From Lachnospiraceae bacterium (GTDB taxonomy: Bacteria; Bacillota; Clostridia; Lachnospirales; Lachnospiraceae), in contig JAQYOA010000244.1 of assembly GCA_028727605.1 (NCBI GenBank), positions 1 through 34,799 on the forward strand: 34,799 nt of DNA, read 5' to 3'. Within the stretch, counting starts at the first letter, position 1. Every line of letters starts with the position of its first letter. Position numbers and translations under genes: made by a program. Positions 9,262 to 18,568 of the stretch are shown here, one piece after another. The notes under the pieces were generated by a model, which saw only the letters and a program-made list of their open reading frames with translations, did not search any database and had not been told where the DNA came from.

Positions 9262-9834
9262 ATGAAGCTGTATGATATTTCGAAAGAGTTGTTTTCCACA
9301 CCGGTTTATCCGGGAGATCCGGTTCCTGAGGTGGAGAGAATACTGTCAATTGAAAACGGTGATGCCTGTAATCTTTCCCGATTATCTATGGGAAGTCATA
9401 ACGGGACCCACATGGATGCACCCCGACATTTTGTCCGGGATGGAAAATCGATTGAACAGGTTACTCTGGATCATTCCATTGGAGAATGTCAGATTATTGA
9501 TGTTGAGGGGAAAGCTACAAGGGAAATTCTGGAAGAGGAGCTGTCGGAAACCTGTGAACGGCTTCTGATCCGCGGAGATGCGGAGATTACGGTTGAAGGA
9601 GCGCGTTATCTTGCAGAGCGAAAACTGCTTCTTGTGGGAGTTGAAAAGATGACGGTTGGAAATGAAAAGACGCAGAAGGAAGTTCATCAGACGCTCCTTG
9701 GCACGGGAATGGTGATTGTGGAAAACCTGAATCTGTCGGAGATAGAGCCAGGATATTATTTTCTCGTGGCAGCTCCGCTGAGAATGAAGGATATGGATGG
9801 AAGTCCCGTGCGGGCGGTACTGATCGGAGAATGA
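9262..9834 (+). CDS. Cyclase family protein (kynurenine formamidase-like)
   Basis: YDISKELFSTPVYPGDP and HNGTHMDAPRHF metal-binding motif; ATG at 9262 preferred over upstream 9169. Confidence 0.88.
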   Translation: MKLYDISKELFSTPVYPGDPVPEVERILSIENGDACNLSRLSMGSHNGTHMDAPRHFVRDGKSIEQVTLDHSIGECQIIDVEGKATREILEEELSETCERLLIRGDAEITVEGARYLAERKLLLVGVEKMTVGNEKTQKEVHQTLLGTGMVIVENLNLSEIEPGYYFLVAAPLRMKDMDGSPVRAVLIGE

Positions 9835-9923
9835 TTCTCGCTTGCAGATGAGGATGCCAGAATATCGACAGAAGAGATATTGGAAGAAATTCGAAGAGAA
9901 TAGAGAAGAATTTTTGTAGAAGG

Positions 9924-9954
9924 AAGCGGAACAGAATGAGTGCTCCGCTTTTTT
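9924..9954 (+). terminator. Rho-independent terminator
   Basis: AAGCGGAACA...TGCTCCGCTTTTTT. Confidence 0.75.
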
Positions 9955-10005
9955 AGGGCATAGTCAAAAACAGGTATGTGGGACTTCCGTAAGCGGAATC
10001 GTGAA

Positions 10006-10034
10006 TTGATTTCAGGTGCCGCCTTTGATACAAT
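10006..10034 (+). promoter_or_regulatory. Candidate promoter for the MoxR/VWA operon
   Basis: TTGATT - 17 nt - TACAAT. Confidence 0.6.
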
Positions 10035-10094
10035 AAATGAAAAATAACAGAAAACTCATCATCGAGATCAAATGAGAAAGGACGTAGTGTCACA

Positions 10095-11012
10095 ATGAAT
10101 GAAGAATTTGTTTTTCTGGAAAGACAGGGAATAAATGAAAAGCTGGTTGAAGGAATAAAAGAATTTCGGAAACGATATCCGGTATCGGATACGGAGAGCA
10201 CGCGAAGGAGCAAACCCCTGATTCCCTTTTTCGGAAGGGAAATTCTTGAGATGGGCATCGCAGGTATTCTGCAGGGAGAGAATCTTCTGCTTGCGGGCGA
10301 AAAGGCGACGGGAAAAAATGTGCTTGCGGAGACTTTAGCCTGGATATTCGGACGTCCGGTTTATAATGTTTCTTTTCATGTCAATATCGGAAGTGCAGAG
10401 CTGATCGGTACAGATACCTTCCGGAATAATGAAGTGACACTTCGGAAAGGAAGCATTTACCGCTGTGCGGAGAACGGGGGCTTTGGAGTTCTGGATGAAA
10501 TTAACATGGCGAAAAATGATGCTGTCAGCGTGCTTCACGCTACACTGGATTATCGAAGAATTATTGACGTTCCCGGTTATGAGAGAATCGGTCTTCATCC
10601 GGCGGCACGCTTTATCGGAACCATGAATTATGGATATGCCGGTACCAGAGAATTAAATGAAGCTTTGGTTTCCAGATTCCTTGTGATTGATATGCCTCCT
10701 CTGGATGAAAAAACACTGGATTATTTGATGGATGAGATGTATCCGGAGATGAAACCGGTCGGTAAAGCCGCTTTTGCCGGTTTATACCTGGACCTGCAGG
10801 AAAAGGCAGCACGTGCAGAGATTACAACAAAGAGTCTTGATTTAAGAGGACTTTTTGGTGCAATCGGAACGATTTCCAGAGGACTTGCTCCTTATTCGGC
10901 AGTTCGGATGGGAATCGTCAATAAGTGTTTTGATATATTTGAAAAGGAAATTGTTGAGGATGTGGCGAGAACGCGGATTCCGGAAGAGTGGAAACCGGAA
11001 GATTTGTTTTAG
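10095..11012 (+). CDS. MoxR/CobS/NorQ-like AAA ATPase
   Basis: P-loop region LLLAGEKATGKNVLAE, Walker B GVLDEINMA, sensor FIGTMNYGYAGTRELNEALVSRF. Confidence 0.9.
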   Translation: MNEEFVFLERQGINEKLVEGIKEFRKRYPVSDTESTRRSKPLIPFFGREILEMGIAGILQGENLLLAGEKATGKNVLAETLAWIFGRPVYNVSFHVNIGSAELIGTDTFRNNEVTLRKGSIYRCAENGGFGVLDEINMAKNDAVSVLHATLDYRRIIDVPGYERIGLHPAARFIGTMNYGYAGTRELNEALVSRFLVIDMPPLDEKTLDYLMDEMYPEMKPVGKAAFAGLYLDLQEKAARAEITTKSLDLRGLFGAIGTISRGLAPYSAVRMGIVNKCFDIFEKEIVEDVARTRIPEEWKPEDLF

Positions 11013-11024
11013 AGGAGGCTGCCC

Positions 11025-12836
11025 ATGGATCAGCGAAGCGAGGCAGAGTTATTGGAGAATTCCGGAAGAGAAAATAATCAGATGGAGCTGGAAAATCGGA
11101 TTCGAAACCTGGTTTGGACAGTCAGCGGTGATTACTCGCTGAATTTAAAGCCGGATTTATCGCGTTACCATCAGATGCCGAACGCGGTATTGTACGACAC
11201 GATCCGGCAGGGGGCATTTGCAAAATATTTTGACAGAGAAACCTTTGGTATGTATCTGGTAAAAAAAGTCTACAGTGGTGCCAGGGAAAGGGAACTTATG
11301 ACGGCAGCACAGCTGGTGACGGAACAGGCAGTTTCCGAGAGACTGGAGAGAGAGCGGCCGGGTGTCAAAAATTTCCGGCGCCGGGCATGGGAAGAAATTC
11401 TGGATTCTGATTTTGCCGGATTGGCGGGAAGTGCGGTCGGCCGGTTGAAGATTGCCTATATACGAAAGAAAAGCGCAGAGGAATCCGGGAAAAAGGATGT
11501 TTTGTCCGGAGATATCAGGCGCTGGATGAGCCACCTTGATACGGCAAAAAATGCGGCAGATACGATGGAACTGATACAATTGACGGATCAGCTGTATAAC
11601 GAGACAACCGATCCGCTTTTTGAGAAAAAACATGGTTCTCTTAAGGATATTCTGTCTGTCACTTATGAGGAACTGACAGAGTATTCCTGGAAAGACTTTC
11701 TGTCAGAGGATCTTTATGAAGATGCACTTCAGACATATCTGGAAAGAGTAACGCTGGAAATGACGTCTTTTGAACTGGAAAAAACAGAAAAGGAAGAGCA
11801 AACGGAGGCGTCTCTGGTACAGAAAAAAGTGGTTATCGTAGATGAGAATGCTCTGAAACGGATGTACAGCTATGTGGAATGCAATTTCGGGAGAACCTAC
11901 CTCTCAAAGACGGAGGAGAAAAGCCGCAATCATCAGCATTGCAGGGGAATTCACAGTGACTGCAGTCTGTATTATACCGAGGGGATTCTGAAAAATCCGG
12001 TAGTGAATAACTATCAACTCTCTTATGCAAAAAAACAAAAAGATAAAAATATTCATGCCTATTACGAAGACCACAGAACGGTAAAACAAAATGTGAAAAC
12101 ACTGTCGCAAATGCTGAAAAAAGCGCTGATTCAAAGAGAAGATGTTCACTTTAGTGCTTCGGATCACGGTATCCTCACGCCATCCTCTTTGTGGAAGGCG
12201 GGGCGATGTGAAAATGCGCAATTGTTTCGCCGTGAGATTAAAAATGATGCACTGGATTTCGTGGTGGATATTTTGATTGATGCCAGCGGATCCCAAAGGG
12301 TGCGGCAGTCCAGTGTTGCACTTCAGGCATATATTCTGGCTGAAACCTTGAGTATTCTGAAAATCCCGTCGCGGGTTATGAGCTTTTGTACTTTCTGGGA
12401 TTATACGATTCTTCATCGTATGCGTGATTATGAGGATCCGCGGGAGAAAAACAGCGGAATCTTTGAATATATCACTTCGTCAAATAACCGGGATGGATTG
12501 GCTATCCGGGCCATCGGTGCAGATTTGCTGAAGAGAGAGGAAAATAAAAAACTGCTGATTGTTTTAAGTGATGGAAAACCCTATGATGTTTTGGTCAATC
12601 GGCCAAATGCAAGAAATCCGCAGCCCTATCGTGACAGGGAAGCGATATATGATACAGCAACAGAGATTCGCCGGCTGCGTTTGCAGGGAGTGCAGGTACT
12701 TGGTGTATTTACCGGGAAGGAAACGGAGCTTCCGGCTGAACACAGAATTTTCGGAAAGGATTTCGCCTATATCAAGGATATAAAAAACTTTTCCCATATG
12801 GTAGGAAGTTATCTGCTGAAACAAATGGAGGAATAA
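11025..12836 (+). CDS. VWA domain-containing protein (CobT/NorD-like)
   Basis: MIDAS motif DILIDASGSQ in the C-terminal VWA domain; AGGAGG SD, 12 nt downstream of the AAA ATPase stop. Confidence 0.88.
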   Translation: MDQRSEAELLENSGRENNQMELENRIRNLVWTVSGDYSLNLKPDLSRYHQMPNAVLYDTIRQGAFAKYFDRETFGMYLVKKVYSGARERELMTAAQLVTEQAVSERLERERPGVKNFRRRAWEEILDSDFAGLAGSAVGRLKIAYIRKKSAEESGKKDVLSGDIRRWMSHLDTAKNAADTMELIQLTDQLYNETTDPLFEKKHGSLKDILSVTYEELTEYSWKDFLSEDLYEDALQTYLERVTLEMTSFELEKTEKEEQTEASLVQKKVVIVDENALKRMYSYVECNFGRTYLSKTEEKSRNHQHCRGIHSDCSLYYTEGILKNPVVNNYQLSYAKKQKDKNIHAYYEDHRTVKQNVKTLSQMLKKALIQREDVHFSASDHGILTPSSLWKAGRCENAQLFRREIKNDALDFVVDILIDASGSQRVRQSSVALQAYILAETLSILKIPSRVMSFCTFWDYTILHRMRDYEDPREKNSGIFEYITSSNNRDGLAIRAIGADLLKREENKKLLIVLSDGKPYDVLVNRPNARNPQPYRDREAIYDTATEIRRLRLQGVQVLGVFTGKETELPAEHRIFGKDFAYIKDIKNFSHMVGSYLLKQMEE

Positions 12837-12846
12837 GAAAAGTATC

Positions 12847-12875
12847 TTGACAAAAAGCAATGGATCCGATAGAAT
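12847..12875 (+). promoter_or_regulatory. Sigma70-type promoter of the marR-ABC operon
   Basis: TTGACA - 17 nt - TAGAAT. Confidence 0.85.
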
Positions 12876-12885
12876 GTTTTATAGC

Positions 12886-12960
12886 GAACAGTTCCAATAT
12901 GAACAGTTTTCAAATGAACAGTTCAACTATCAACTGTTCCAAACAAAACAGTTTGCTATC
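12886..12960. repeat. Five tandem 15-bp-periodic AACAGTT/AACTGTT repeats (candidate operator array)
   Basis: gaacagttccaatat / gaacagttttcaaat / gaacagttcaactat / caactgttccaaaca / aaacagtttgctatc at exact 15-bp steps; includes the perfect inverted repeat GAACAGTT-8-AACTGTTC (12916-12939). Confidence 0.85.
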
Positions 12961-13011
12961 AAATAATTTAAATGTGATTCTTTATTTGGGAAAGGAAGGT
13001 GAAACAAGGGT

Positions 13012-13470
13012 GTGAGAAAAAGGAGAACAGTTGGTCACAGTGTTCGTACGCTGGATAATATGATGTTTCGCAATTTTGCATCTTGCGTCAGGGAACATGG
13101 TCTGGATGAACTGACGACGATGCATGGCTGGATTCTCGGCTTTCTGTACAGGAATGAGGGACGGGATATTTTTCAGAAGGATATTGAGGCAGAATTTCAG
13201 ATTGGCCGCTCCACTGTGACGAACATCGTGAAACTGATGGAAAAGAAAGGCTATATTTGCAGAGTGGCTGTTCCCTATGATGCCCGCCTGAAGAAGCTGG
13301 TTTTGACAGATACTGGACGGGAACTGCAGGAGGCAACGATGCATCTGATTGATGAACTGGAACGGAAAACAGTGGAGGGAATCAGTGAAGAGGATCTTGA
13401 GACCTTCTTTGAAGTGATTGACAAATTAAAAGAAAATGTAAAAACAAATTTGGGAGAAACGACATGCTGA
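13012..13470 (+). CDS. MarR family transcriptional regulator
   Basis: wHTH with IGRSTVTNIVKLMEKKGYI...DARLKKLVLTDTG; GTG start; stop overlaps next ATG. Confidence 0.92.
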   Translation: MRKRRTVGHSVRTLDNMMFRNFASCVREHGLDELTTMHGWILGFLYRNEGRDIFQKDIEAEFQIGRSTVTNIVKLMEKKGYICRVAVPYDARLKKLVLTDTGRELQEATMHLIDELERKTVEGISEEDLETFFEVIDKLKENVKTNLGETTC

Positions 13471-15215
13471 AAACATTAGGAGCACAGGTAAAGGAATTTA
13501 AAAAAGCCTCCATAGTAACTCCCTTCTTCATGATTCTGGAGGTTATCATGGAGATGATTATTCCGCTTATGATGGCATCGATTATTGATGATGGCGTAGA
13601 AGCAGGAAATATGCATCACATTTATGTGGTGGGAGCATTTATGCTGGTCGCAGCGGCAATCGGCCTGTTTGCCGGTGTGATGGGAGGAAAATACGGAGCG
13701 AAGGCATCCGCAGGTTTTGCAAGAAATTTAAGACAGGCTATGTTTCAAAATATACAGACATTTTCCTTTTCAAATATTGACAAGTTCAGTACGGCCGGCC
13801 TGGTAACCCGGCTTACCACAGATGTCAGCAATCTGCAGAACGCGTACCAGATGATTCTGCGTATGTGTATGCGGGCACCTTCCAGTATGATTATTGCTAT
13901 GTTCATGGCATTTACGATCAGCCCGCGCCTGGCAAGCATTTATCTGGTTGCTGTTCTGATTCTTGGATGCTGTCTGTTTTTGATCATGAAAAATGCAACC
14001 AGTTATTTCCAGCAGGCATTTCCGAAATACGATGATTTGAATGCCAGTGTGCAGGAAAATGTCTCTGCCATTCGTGTGGTGAAGGCGTATGTCCGGGAGG
14101 ATCATGAAACGAAGAAGTTCCGTACTGCCAGCAGCAATATTTATAAAATCTTCTGCAAGGCGGAAGGGAATATTTCTTACAATGCGCCTTTGATGCAGTT
14201 TACGGTATATAGCTGTATTCTTTTGATCAGCTGGCTGGGCGCAAAGATGATTGTCGGAAGCGAACTGACCACCGGACAGCTGATGAGTCTGCTGACTTAT
14301 TGTATGAATATTCTGATGAGCCTGATGATGCTTTCTATGGTTTTTGTCATGGTGACGATGAGTATGGCAAGTGCGAAGCGTATCACAGAGGTGCTGAATG
14401 AAAAGAGTGACCTTGGCAATCCGGAGAAACCGGATTATGAAGTGCCGGACGGAAGCATTGAATTTGAGCATGTAAGCTTCAGCTATCGCCAGGGAGAAGG
14501 AAAGCCGGTTCTCTCTGATATCAATCTGTCGATTCGATCCGGTGAAACCATCGGTATCATCGGCGGTACCGGAAGTGCAAAAACCAGTCTGGTGAATCTG
14601 ATCAGCCGATTGTATGATGTTACCGAGGGCAGCGTAAAGGTTGGCGGCAAGGATGTACGAACTTACGATATGGAGACCATTCGTAATGAAGTTTCCGTGG
14701 TACTGCAGAAAAACGTTCTGTTTTCCGGAACAATTCTGGAAAACCTGCGGTGGGGCGATGAGCATGCGACGGAAGAGGAGTGCAAAAGAGCCTGTCGCTT
14801 AGCCTGCGCGGATGAATTTATCGAGCGCATGCCGGATGGATACAATACATACATTGAGCAGGGAGGCTCCAATGTATCCGGCGGTCAGAAACAGAGGCTT
14901 TGTATTGCCAGAGCTCTTCTGAAAAAGCCGAAGGTTCTGATTCTCGATGACAGTACCAGCGCGGTAGATACCGCTACAGACGCAAAAATCTGCAAGGCAT
15001 TTCTGACAGAAATTCCGGAGACGACAAAATTGATTATTGCACAGCGTATCTCCAGTGTTCAGGATGCAGACCGGATTATTGTCATGGACGACGGACGGAT
15101 CAATGGATTTGGAACTCACGAAGAATTGTTAAAGAGCAATGATATTTACAGAGAAGTATACGAATCTCAGACCGGAGGCGGTGGAGATTTCGATGAAAAG
15201 GGAGGTGATCAGTAA
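13464..15215 (+). CDS. ABC exporter subunit (TMD-NBD), degenerate site partner
   Basis: TM region; Walker A GGTGSAKTS, signature VSGGQKQR, Walker B LILDDSTSAVD. Confidence 0.95.
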   Translation: MLKTLGAQVKEFKKASIVTPFFMILEVIMEMIIPLMMASIIDDGVEAGNMHHIYVVGAFMLVAAAIGLFAGVMGGKYGAKASAGFARNLRQAMFQNIQTFSFSNIDKFSTAGLVTRLTTDVSNLQNAYQMILRMCMRAPSSMIIAMFMAFTISPRLASIYLVAVLILGCCLFLIMKNATSYFQQAFPKYDDLNASVQENVSAIRVVKAYVREDHETKKFRTASSNIYKIFCKAEGNISYNAPLMQFTVYSCILLISWLGAKMIVGSELTTGQLMSLLTYCMNILMSLMMLSMVFVMVTMSMASAKRITEVLNEKSDLGNPEKPDYEVPDGSIEFEHVSFSYRQGEGKPVLSDINLSIRSGETIGIIGGTGSAKTSLVNLISRLYDVTEGSVKVGGKDVRTYDMETIRNEVSVVLQKNVLFSGTILENLRWGDEHATEEECKRACRLACADEFIERMPDGYNTYIEQGGSNVSGGQKQRLCIARALLKKPKVLILDDSTSAVDTATDAKICKAFLTEIPETTKLIIAQRISSVQDADRIIVMDDGRINGFGTHEELLKSNDIYREVYESQTGGGGDFDEKGGDQ

Positions 15216-17149
15216 TGGCAGAGGAAAAAGTACGTCAGGTGAAACAGCCGGGACCGGGAGGACCGCGCCCGAGAGGGATGAAGTCTCAGGTAAAGAATCC
15301 CATGAAGATTTTTGCGAGATTGATGAAATACGTTTTGAAAAATTATCTGCCGCACTGTATCATTGTGGTGATTGCAATTTTTGTCAGTGTTCTGGCTAAT
15401 GTACAGGGAACGATGTTTACGCGTACACTGATTGATGACTATATCGGACCGCTTCTGATTTCAGATCAGCCGGATTTCTCCCCGCTGCTCGGGGCGATCG
15501 GAAGGGTAGCCTGCTTCTATGCCATTGGTGTTGTTGCCACCTTTGCACAGAACCGGATTATGATCTATGTGACACAGGGAACGTTAAGAAACCTGAGAGA
15601 TGATCTGTTCACTCACATGGAAATGCTGCCGATCAAATATTTTGACACGCATTCTCACGGAGATATCATGTCCATTTACACCAATGATATTGATACGCTT
15701 CGCCAGATGATCAGTCAGAGTATTCCTCAGGTAATCAACAGTGCAATCACAATTGTCAGTGTTTTTGTCAGCATGGTGATTCTGAATGTTCCTCTGACAA
15801 TTACAACGCTGATTATGGTTGGGATCATGCTGTTAGTAACAAAGAAGGTTGCAGGACTTTCCGGAAGCTATTTTGTAAAACAGCAGATCTCTCTTGGTAA
15901 AGTAAACGGATTTATCGAAGAAATGATGGAAGGCCAGAAGGTTGTCAAAGTATTCTGCCATGAGGAGAAGAATATTGAAAAGTTTGACGAGCTGAACAAT
16001 CAGCTGTTTGACAGCGCTTACAACGCAAATGCATTTGCCAACATTCTCGGACCGATCAACGCACAGCTTGGAAATATCAGCTATGTGGTCTGTGCGATTG
16101 TGGGTGGTGCGCTGGCCCTGTTTGGGGTTGGCGGATTTACCTTGGGCGGATTGGCTAGCTTTTTGACCTTTAATAAGAGTTTCAATATGCCGATCAACCA
16201 GGTAAGCCAGCAGCTCAATGCAATTGTTATGGCACTTGCCGGTGCAGAGCGTATTTTCCGCCTGATGGATGAGACAGCGGAAACAGATAACGGTTATGTG
16301 ACCCTAGTAAACTCAAAGGAAGAAAACGGAAAGATTACGGAAACTGCAGAGAGAACCGGACATTGGGCATGGAAACATACGCATCAGGCGGATGGTTCTG
16401 TGGATTATGTGAAGCTGGAAGGACGTGTGGTATTTGACGGTGTGGATTTTGGATACAATCCGGAGAAAATTGTACTGCATGATGTGAAGCTGTTTGCGGA
16501 ACCGGGTCAGAAGATTGCCTTTGTAGGTTCTACCGGTGCCGGAAAAACGACAATCACCAACCTCATTAATCGTTTCTATGATATTCAGGACGGAAAGATC
16601 CGTTATGACGGTATCAATGTAAATAAAATTAAAAAAGCAGATTTGCGCAGATCTCTTGGAATTGTACTTCAGGATACGCATCTGTTTACGGGAACGGTTC
16701 GTGAGAACATTGCCTATGGTAAGTTGGATGCAACAGAGAAAGAAATCATTGCAGCTGCAAAACTCGCAAATGCGGATGGATTTATCCGTCGACTGCCAAA
16801 CGGTTATGATACAATGCTGACCGGTGACGGTACGAATTTAAGTCAGGGTCAGAGACAGCTGCTTGCCATTGCCCGTGCAGCCATTGCAGATCCGCCGGTA
16901 TTGATTCTGGACGAGGCGACCAGTTCCATTGATACCCGTACGGAACGGATTGTGCAGGATGGTATGGATAAGCTGATGCATGGCAGAACTACGTTTGTGA
17001 TTGCCCACAGACTGTCCACAGTACGAAATTCCGATTGTATCATGGTTCTGGAACAGGGGCGCATTATTGAACGCGGAACACACGATCAGCTGATTGAACA
17101 GAAAGGAAAGTATTATCAGCTGTACACAGGCAATCAGGTGACAGCATAG
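15215..17149 (+). CDS. ABC exporter subunit (TMD-NBD), consensus partner
   Basis: Walker A GSTGAGKTT, signature LSQGQRQ, Walker B LILDEATSSID; TAATG coupling to upstream CDS. Confidence 0.95.
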   Translation: MAEEKVRQVKQPGPGGPRPRGMKSQVKNPMKIFARLMKYVLKNYLPHCIIVVIAIFVSVLANVQGTMFTRTLIDDYIGPLLISDQPDFSPLLGAIGRVACFYAIGVVATFAQNRIMIYVTQGTLRNLRDDLFTHMEMLPIKYFDTHSHGDIMSIYTNDIDTLRQMISQSIPQVINSAITIVSVFVSMVILNVPLTITTLIMVGIMLLVTKKVAGLSGSYFVKQQISLGKVNGFIEEMMEGQKVVKVFCHEEKNIEKFDELNNQLFDSAYNANAFANILGPINAQLGNISYVVCAIVGGALALFGVGGFTLGGLASFLTFNKSFNMPINQVSQQLNAIVMALAGAERIFRLMDETAETDNGYVTLVNSKEENGKITETAERTGHWAWKHTHQADGSVDYVKLEGRVVFDGVDFGYNPEKIVLHDVKLFAEPGQKIAFVGSTGAGKTTITNLINRFYDIQDGKIRYDGINVNKIKKADLRRSLGIVLQDTHLFTGTVRENIAYGKLDATEKEIIAAAKLANADGFIRRLPNGYDTMLTGDGTNLSQGQRQLLAIARAAIADPPVLILDEATSSIDTRTERIVQDGMDKLMHGRTTFVIAHRLSTVRNSDCIMVLEQGRIIERGTHDQLIEQKGKYYQLYTGNQVTA

Positions 17150-17183
17150 AAAAATTTCTGTGAAAGAGGGGAGAAACAGAATT

Positions 17184-18491
17184 ATGGAATATTTACAGAC
17201 AGCGCAGAATCTTCTGGATTTTATCAGCCGATGCAAAAGTCCTTTCCATGTGATAGCTGAGGCTGCCGGGATGCTGCAGCAAGCAGGTTATGTCAGGCTG
17301 GATGAAACGAAAGAATGGAATCTGCAGCCGGGGAAAAACTATTATGTAATCAGAAACGGCTCTTCGATCATTGCTTTTCAGATTCCACAGGGACAGTGGC
17401 ACAGCTATCAGATTATGGCAAGCCATAGTGATTGTCCGGTATTTAAGATAAAGGGAGAGGATCCCTTTGTCACGGACGGTCATTATACCAGACTGAATGT
17501 GGAAGGCTACGGAGGAATGATTCGTTCGCCGTGGTTTGACCGTCCTCTGTCGGTGGCGGGACGCATGATTGTGAAAAAAGATGGCGCTGCAGAAGCAGTT
17601 CTTGTGGATGCCGGCCGGGATCTGGTTTTGATTCCCAACATGCCAATTCACCTGAATAGGGAAATGAATGAAGGGATCAAATACAGTATTCAGAAGGATA
17701 TGCTGCCGATTCTGGGAGATGGGACGGCGAAAGATCATTTTTATGAGCTGTTTCTTCCCGATGTGGATCGGGAACAGATTCTGGCTATGGATCTGTATCT
17801 CTACAGCCGGGTACACGGTTCCATATGGGGAGCAGATCAGGAATACATTTCCTGCGGACGTCTGGATGATCTTCAGAGTGCATACGGTTCTCTTATGGGA
17901 TTTCTGGTAGCCGAGCCAAAGGAGCATGTCAACGTCTGCTGCATTTTCGACAATGAGGAAGTGGGAAGTCTCACAAAACAGGGTGCGGATTCCACATTTC
18001 TTGCTGACACACTGCAGCGCATAAATGAAGGAAAGGGTGCAGATCCGGCCCAATACCGACGGGATCTGGCCGGAAGCTTTTTGGTATCTGCGGATAACGC
18101 CCATGCATTCCATCCGGCACATCCGGAAAAATATGATGTGCAGAGCCGCGTGTATATGAATGAGGGAATTGTAATTAAACAAAGTGCAAATCAGAAATAT
18201 ACCACGGATGCCCTTTCAGAGGCAGTGACAAAAATGCTCTGTCAGAAAGCAGAGGTTCCATGCCAGGTATTCGCCAATCACTCCGATATTCCCGGTGGAA
18301 GTACATTGGGAGCTATTTTGAATTCCCTGGTGTCGGTGGCGAGCGTGGACATTGGTATGGCACAGCTGTCCATGCATTCTCCGTATGAGACGGCAGGAGC
18401 AAAAGACACGGAGTATCTGATCAGATTTTCCAGATGCTTCTATGAAACGGAATTGAAGAGAACCGATGAGGGTGGATTCCGGATCAATTAA
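17184..18491 (+). CDS. M18 family aminopeptidase
   Basis: ASHSDCPVFKIK, IFDNEEVGSLTKQGADS, SADNAHAFHPAHPEKYD motifs. Confidence 0.95.
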   Translation: MEYLQTAQNLLDFISRCKSPFHVIAEAAGMLQQAGYVRLDETKEWNLQPGKNYYVIRNGSSIIAFQIPQGQWHSYQIMASHSDCPVFKIKGEDPFVTDGHYTRLNVEGYGGMIRSPWFDRPLSVAGRMIVKKDGAAEAVLVDAGRDLVLIPNMPIHLNREMNEGIKYSIQKDMLPILGDGTAKDHFYELFLPDVDREQILAMDLYLYSRVHGSIWGADQEYISCGRLDDLQSAYGSLMGFLVAEPKEHVNVCCIFDNEEVGSLTKQGADSTFLADTLQRINEGKGADPAQYRRDLAGSFLVSADNAHAFHPAHPEKYDVQSRVYMNEGIVIKQSANQKYTTDALSEAVTKMLCQKAEVPCQVFANHSDIPGGSTLGAILNSLVSVASVDIGMAQLSMHSPYETAGAKDTEYLIRFSRCFYETELKRTDEGGFRIN

Positions 18492-18500
18492 AAGATAATA

Positions 18501-18548
18501 AAAATTCCCGATGAAAGCTTTTTGACTGGCTTTCGTCGGGAATTTTTT
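18501..18548. terminator. Bidirectional terminator
   Basis: AAATTCCCGATGAAAGC...GCTTTCGTCGGGAATTTTTT. Confidence 0.85.
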
Positions 18549-18568
18549 GACTTCATGTATTTATGTAT

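Noticed and set aside
12886-12960. CRISPR array interpretation of the 15-bp repeats
   Set aside because: Repeats are too short, with no repeat-length conserved unit separating unique spacers, and no cas genes; operator array fits better.
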